NCBI RefSeq assembly: GCF_049446155.1
Contig: NZ_JBMSEE010000001.1
Coordinates: 724,092 to 788,091 of the forward strand
DNA from: Rivibacter sp049446155
Lineage (GTDB): Bacteria; Pseudomonadota; Gammaproteobacteria; Burkholderiales; Burkholderiaceae_C
Direction: 5' to 3'
DNA: 64,000 nt
Position numbers and translations under genes: made by a program. Of this stretch, positions 60,366-64,000 are shown one piece after another. The notes beneath the pieces are model-generated. The model saw only the letters and a list, made by a program, of their open reading frames with translations, ran no database searches and was not told the DNA's origin. Numbering within the stretch: the first letter of the stretch is position 1; the number at the start of each line of letters is the position of its first letter.

Positions 60366-61304
60366 ATGAACCAGCGTGACGACATGTACCGACGCGGCGG
60401 CCAGGACTATGGCCGCCAGTCTCAGGACCGCTCTCGCGAGTACGGCGAGGGCCGCTCCGGCGGGCAGCGCAGCGAAGGCGGCAGCAACTACGGTGACTGG
60501 CGTCCTTCCGAGAGCAGCTACGGACGCGGCCGCCAGGACGAAGACATGATGGGCGACTACTACAGCGGCGGCGCGCGCGGCATGGGCGGCGGCAGCTACG
60601 GGCCCGAGGGCGGTTACGGCAACCCGTACGGCGGCGGCTATGGCGGCTATGGCGGCGGCCAGCAAGGCGGCTACTACGGCAGCCAGGGCGGCTACGGCGG
60701 CCAAGGCTACGGGCAAGGCTACGGCCAGCCCTACGGCGGACAGCGTGGCGGCGGCCAAGGCGGCTACGGCAGCCACGGCGGCGGACAGGACTGGGGCAGC
60801 CCGCAGCAAGGCTACGGCCAGAGCGGCGGCTACTACGGCAGCGGTGGAGGCTATGCCGGCCAGGGCGGCCAGGGCGGCCAGAGCGGCTGGCGCGGCGGAG
60901 GCGGCAGCAGCTACATGGGCGGCTACGGGCAGCAAGGCGGCTACGGCAGCCATGGCGGTGGCGCGGGCGGCTATGGCGGACAAGGCTCCGAGCAGCAGTG
61001 GCAGCGCGACTTCGACCCCGACTACTACAGCTGGCGCAGCGAGCAGATGCGCAACCTCGACGAGGACTACCGCTCGTGGCGTGAGGATCGCTACAAGAAG
61101 TTCTCCGACGACTTCTCGCAATGGCGGCGTTCGCGCACGAACCAGGGCTCGTCCGGCGAACAGGGCAGCTCGGGCTCGAGCGGCGCGGGCTCGAGCGGCA
61201 GCTACGGGGCCAGCGGCAGCACGACCGGCAGCAGCACCTCGCCGAGCACCGGCTCGGGCAGCAGCGGTTCGTCGACCGGCTCGACCAGCCGCTCGACGAA
61301 GTAG
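60366..61304 (+). CDS. Gly/Tyr-rich low-complexity protein
   Basis: 312 residues. Residues 1-60 are polar (RGGQDYGRQSQDRSREYGEG), 65-210 are a Gly/Tyr/Gln repeat (GGYGG, GQGYGQ, YYGSGGG), a charged aromatic segment follows at about 218-262 (DFDPDYYSWRSEQMRNLDED and YKKFSDDFSQWRR), and the C-terminus is Ser/Gly/Thr. The composition is like prion-like or phase-separating domains; the charged segment looks like a conserved structured module. AAAGGA lies upstream of the ATG. No family function known to me. A terminator follows. Confidence 0.8.
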   Translation: MNQRDDMYRRGGQDYGRQSQDRSREYGEGRSGGQRSEGGSNYGDWRPSESSYGRGRQDEDMMGDYYSGGARGMGGGSYGPEGGYGNPYGGGYGGYGGGQQGGYYGSQGGYGGQGYGQGYGQPYGGQRGGGQGGYGSHGGGQDWGSPQQGYGQSGGYYGSGGGYAGQGGQGGQSGWRGGGGSSYMGGYGQQGGYGSHGGGAGGYGGQGSEQQWQRDFDPDYYSWRSEQMRNLDEDYRSWREDRYKKFSDDFSQWRRSRTNQGSSGEQGSSGSSGAGSSGSYGASGSTTGSSTSPSTGSGSSGSSTGSTSRSTK

Positions 61305-61356
61305 CCCGCGGCCGCGGCGCGCCGCGAGCAGCGGCGCGCCAAGCCGCATCGACACG

Positions 61357-61380
61357 GAGCCCGCCGCCGGCGGGCTCTTT
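61357..61380 (+). terminator. Rho-independent terminator
   Basis: GAGCCCGCCG-C-CGGCGGGCTC followed by TTT, 53 bases after the Gly/Tyr-rich gene and 17 before the antiporter start. Confidence 0.8.
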
Positions 61381-61396
61381 GTTGGGCGATCCACCG

Positions 61397-62638
61397 ATGC
61401 TCACGCCCACGCTGCTGGTCCTCGGGGTCGTGCTGGTAGCCCTGGCCATTGCCGAGGCGCCGGTGCGCCGCCTGCCGTTGACGCCCGCGGTCGTCTACCT
61501 CGCCGTCGGCTGGGGCGCCGCCGGTGCCGTGGGCGGGCTGCCGACGCAGCTGTGGATGGTCAACGCGCCCTCGCTGTCGCTGGTCGCCGAGTTCGCGCTG
61601 CTGATGTCGCTGTTCGCGGTCGGCGTGCGCCTGCGCGTGCCGCCCGACCCGCGTGCGTGGCATGTCGCGCTGTGGCTGGCCGGGCCGGGCATGGTGCTGC
61701 TGATCGTGCTGGCCGGCGCGGTGGCCTGGGCGGTGCTGGACCTGCCGTGGGCCGCCGCGCTGCTGCTCGCCTCGGTGCTCGCGCCGACCGACCCGGTGCT
61801 GGCTTCCGACGTGCAGATCCGCTCCGAGCGCGACCGCGATGCGGTGCGGCTTTCGCTCACCGTCGAAGGCGGCCTCAACGACGGCACCGCGCTGCCTGCG
61901 GTAATGCTGTGCCTGGGCTGGCTGGGTCTGCACGAACTCGGCGAGCACGGCGCGCGGTGGTGGTGGCACGACCTGCTGTGGCCCATGGGCGGCGGCGCGG
62001 CGGTCGGCATCTCGATCGGCCTGCTGCTCGGCCAGGCGCTGCGGCGCAGGCTCGAGCACGGCGACCCGCTGGTGCGCGACGAGCTGATCTATGTCGGCGC
62101 CGTCGCGATCGCCTACGCGCTGGCGCGCTGGCTGAAGGTCTCGACCTTCGTCGTCGCGTTCGGTGTCGGCGCGACCTTGCTGATCCCGGCGCAGCGCAGC
62201 CGCGCGACCTCGCGCGATGCGGACCTCGCCGAGCGCCTGCACGCGTTCGGCGCGCGCCTCGAGCGGCTGGTCGAGGCGCTGCTGGTGCTGGGCATCGGCG
62301 CGGCGCTCAGCGGCCTGACCTTCCACGTCCGCGACTGGCTGTTCGCCTTGCTGCTGCTGGTGCTGCTGCGTCCGCTGTCGGTGTGGATGGTGGTGCGCCC
62401 GGGCATGATGTCCGTCGAGCAGCGCCGCCTGGTCGGCTGGTTCGGGATCCGCGGCATCGGCAGCGTGTACTACCTGCTGTTCGCGCTGGAGCATGAGATC
62501 GACACGCCGATCGCCGGCGCGCTGGCGAACGCCACGCTGCTGTGCGTGGCGTTGTCGATCCTGCTGCACGGCATCTCGGTCACGCCGCTGATCGACGCGC
62601 GGCGGCGCTCGTCGCGAAGCGGGGGCGAAGGAGGCTGA
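61397..62638 (+). CDS. Cation/proton antiporter, CPA1/NhaP-like
   Basis: 413 residues, about 12 membrane helices. LAPTDPVLASDVQI holds the Asp of the ion site with TVEGGLNDGTALP following, and the C-terminal GWFGIRGIGSVYYLLFAL is typical of Na+(K+)/H+ exchangers. The start at 61397 is inside the terminator's downstream region, so it may need its own promoter, which I did not identify. Confidence 0.88.
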   Translation: MLTPTLLVLGVVLVALAIAEAPVRRLPLTPAVVYLAVGWGAAGAVGGLPTQLWMVNAPSLSLVAEFALLMSLFAVGVRLRVPPDPRAWHVALWLAGPGMVLLIVLAGAVAWAVLDLPWAAALLLASVLAPTDPVLASDVQIRSERDRDAVRLSLTVEGGLNDGTALPAVMLCLGWLGLHELGEHGARWWWHDLLWPMGGGAAVGISIGLLLGQALRRRLEHGDPLVRDELIYVGAVAIAYALARWLKVSTFVVAFGVGATLLIPAQRSRATSRDADLAERLHAFGARLERLVEALLVLGIGAALSGLTFHVRDWLFALLLLVLLRPLSVWMVVRPGMMSVEQRRLVGWFGIRGIGSVYYLLFALEHEIDTPIAGALANATLLCVALSILLHGISVTPLIDARRRSSRSGGEGG

Positions 62639-62643
62639 AGGCC

Positions 62644-62667
62644 CCCTCTCCCGCACGCGGGAGAGGG
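62644..62667. repeat. Palindromic repeat between convergent genes
   Basis: CCCTCTCCCGC-AC-GCGGGAGAGGG, an 11-base perfect stem, between the antiporter end and the acidic protein's stop at 62678. Confidence 0.85.
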
Positions 62668-62677
62668 AGCTTCACAC

Positions 62678-63154
62678 CTACGTCTTCGTGCGCTGCGGAT
62701 CCCCCGGACGCCGCGGCTCGTCGCCCGCGCGTTCGCCGGCATCCGCCTCGTCGTCGCCTTCCTCGTCGTCGTCCATGAAGGCGAGGTCGGGGTCTGCCTC
62801 CTCGTCTTCGGCGGGCTGTTCCTCGCCGGCCGTGCGGCCGACGTCGACGATGCGGTCGGTCGAGATGTCGGGCGCCTCGCGCGGGCCGGCATCCGAGCCG
62901 GCGCTGCGCCGCTCGCCGGTGCCGGCAGCGTCGGACGACGGCCCGCCGTCGAGGATGTCGCCGCTGACCAGCGGGCGCGTCGCGTCGCCTTGCATCGCCA
63001 CGTCGACCGGCTGGTTCGGATCGCCTTCCTCGCGATCGACGCCGGTCATGTCGCTGCCGCTGTCCGAGCTGTCGCTCGGGCCGAGCGACCCCGCGTCGCG
63101 GCCGCGAGGTTCCTTCGGGGCGCGTTGCCCGCCAAGCACGCTACGGGTTCCCAT
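62678..63154 (-). CDS. Acidic, probably disordered protein
   Basis: 158 residues, rich in Asp, Glu, Gly, Ser and Pro, without hydrophobic core. GPSDSSDSGSDMTG, SDAAGTGERRSAG and a C-terminal DEEADPDLAFMDDDEEGDDE. I recall similar small acidic proteins in Burkholderia and relatives, but their role is not known. AAGGGA precedes the ATG; a sigma-54-type element ends 42 bases upstream. Possibly a hydrophilin-like stress protein. Confidence 0.75.
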   Translation of the reverse strand: MGTRSVLGGQRAPKEPRGRDAGSLGPSDSSDSGSDMTGVDREEGDPNQPVDVAMQGDATRPLVSGDILDGGPSSDAAGTGERRSAGSDAGPREAPDISTDRIVDVGRTAGEEQPAEDEEADPDLAFMDDDEEGDDEADAGERAGDEPRRPGDPQRTKT

Positions 63155-63195
63155 GACGTTCCCTTTCGTTGTGCGAGCACTTCGATCCTTGATCG

Positions 63196-63209
63196 GCAAG
63201 CGGCGTGCC
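63196..63209 (-). promoter_or_regulatory. Sigma-54-type -24/-12 element (site 16)
   Basis: Minus strand GGCACG-CCGC-TTGC followed by C, 42 bases before the acidic protein start. Confidence 0.7.
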
Positions 63210-63223
63210 GTCACGCGAGGGCG

Positions 63224-63237
63224 GGAACCGCGCTTGC
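63224..63237 (+). promoter_or_regulatory. Sigma-54-type -24/-12 element (site 17)
   Basis: GGAACC-GCGC-TTGC followed by C, 43 bases before the hemerythrin start at 63280. Confidence 0.6.
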
Positions 63238-63279
63238 CCGCCGTGCAAGGACAAGTACGCCGTCCACAGGAGCCGCCCC

Positions 63280-63876
63280 ATGAGCGTTCTATTCGAGAAG
63301 GTCCTTCCCAGCGCCACGCAGTCGATCCGCCACGACCACGAGCACATCGCGGCGCTGTTCCACAAGTTCACGCCCGAGGTCTCGCCCGCCACCTGCGCGG
63401 CGCTGGTGCGCAACCTGTGCACCGCGCTGGAGATCCATGCGCAGCTCGAAGAGGAGCTGTTCTATCCGGCGCTGCGCGCGGCGGGCCTGGAGGATCCTGT
63501 GCTCAACCGCAGCATCCCCGACCACGACGAGGTGCGCCGTCTCGCCTCCGAACTGCGTTCGCTGGACGAGCAGGATGACGAGCTGATGCCGCTGCTGCAC
63601 GAGCTGATGCGCACCGTCTTGCACCACGTCGCCGACGAGGAAGCGGTGCTGCTGCCGCGCGCCGAGCAGCTGCTCGGCAGCGAACGGCTCGTCGAGCTGG
63701 GCGCGCAGATGGCCCGGCGCCGCGCCGAGCTCGCAGGCCCGCACGCAGGCGAGATGGCGCACGACATGGCGCGCATCGCGCCGGCCAAGACCGCCGTGCT
63801 GACGCTGGGCGCGATGACCGCTGCCGTGCTCTTGGCGCAGGCCTGGCGGCACCGCCGGGGGCATCACCACCTCTAG
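63280..63876 (+). CDS. Hemerythrin-like protein with C-terminal membrane anchor
   Basis: 198 residues. HHE ligands in IRHDHEHIAALFHKF, EIHAQLEEELFYP, IPDHDEVRRL and VLHHVADEEAVLLP; the last 30 residues form a membrane helix (VLTLGAMTAAVLLAQAW) and a basic tail. AGGAG lies 8 bases before the ATG. Likely an oxygen- or peroxide-linked di-iron protein held at the membrane. Confidence 0.9.
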   Translation: MSVLFEKVLPSATQSIRHDHEHIAALFHKFTPEVSPATCAALVRNLCTALEIHAQLEEELFYPALRAAGLEDPVLNRSIPDHDEVRRLASELRSLDEQDDELMPLLHELMRTVLHHVADEEAVLLPRAEQLLGSERLVELGAQMARRRAELAGPHAGEMAHDMARIAPAKTAVLTLGAMTAAVLLAQAWRHRRGHHHL

Positions 63877-63895
63877 GTGTGAAGCTTCAATAGGT

Positions 63896-64000
63896 TGTAT
63901 CGGGTGTTCATCCGGATGGGGTTTGAGAGACTGGAAGTCGCCAAACCTCAATCCAACCCAAAGAGCCGACCCGGATGAACACCCATAAGCATGCCCGATT
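63896..64000 (+). mobile_element. IS481-family insertion sequence, left end
   Basis: TGTATCGGGTGTTCATCCGG begins about 20 bases after the hemerythrin stop and looks like a terminal repeat starting with TGTA. A 14-base arm, GGGTGTTCATCCGG (63902-63915), recurs inverted as CCGGATGAACACCC (63971-63984) over the transposase start. The element runs out of the window. Confidence 0.7.
63975..64000 (+). CDS. IS481-family transposase, N-terminal fragment
   Basis: The visible codons give MNTHKHAR followed by L or another residue, the usual start of IS481 transposases (MNTHKNARLTF). Only about nine codons are in the window, so the call rests on this and on the flanking repeat. Confidence 0.65.

Noticed and set aside
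60580..60990. Repetitive DNA that might look like a CRISPR or satellite array
   Set aside because: The repeat is irregular and in frame; it encodes the Gly/Tyr/Gln segment of the protein at 60366.

Overview
The window reads as a GC-rich betaproteobacterial chromosome, most likely order Burkholderiales. The basis is the SdhB sequence type, the palindromic intergenic repeats, codon bias and gene content; I could not run a species assignment. It has about 55 protein-coding genes, no rRNA or tRNA that I can see, and the left end of an IS481-family element at the right edge.

Two outer blocks belong together. The left block (about 3.6-17.8 kb) is a polysaccharide locus: a GT4 transferase, an SDR, a GmhB-like HAD phosphatase, two GT9 (heptosyltransferase-type) transferases, a NodU-type carbamoyltransferase and another transferase in one tightly overlapped operon (4033-11843), followed by two more GT4 transferases, a polysaccharide deacetylase, a PAP2 phosphatase and a UDP-glucuronate decarboxylase-like enzyme. 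The right block (about 43.5-63.9 kb) is a stress and repair locus: BON lipoprotein, large catalase (KatE type), a three-module GH/GT/FAD fusion protein, two hemerythrin-like proteins, a second sigma-54 gene, YihY/BrkB, Ku-LigD-AsmA, a Cys-rich DUF326 protein, a Gly/Tyr-rich low-complexity protein, a cation/proton antiporter and an acidic disordered protein.

The main discovery is that these two blocks share one promoter-like signature: GG-[CA]A-[CT]G-N4-TTGCC, a -24/-12 (sigma-54) type element, in front of 17 transcription units. It always points toward the gene and usually lies 35-49 bases before the start codon. One copy precedes the second rpoN itself. The simplest reading is a dedicated RpoN-paralogue regulon for envelope polysaccharide, oxidative, DNA-end and desiccation-type stress. 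No sigma-54 activator gene is visible in the window.

The middle (about 17.9-43.5 kb) lacks the signature and is a patchwork of metabolic and accessory genes with local regulators: LysR with SDR/aldehyde dehydrogenase/sterol desaturase; HxlR with a BBE-type FAD oxidase; an ECF41-type sigma factor with its AhpD-like target, both preceded by matching TGTCACA-N16-CGTC promoters; a TPP riboswitch before an apparently exported thiamine-binding protein; LysR with GST; an orphan succinate dehydrogenase iron-sulfur subunit; and a GntR-linked glutamine synthetase/aminotransferase pair. Palindromic repeats sit between five of the convergent gene pairs in the outer blocks and probably act as two-way terminators.
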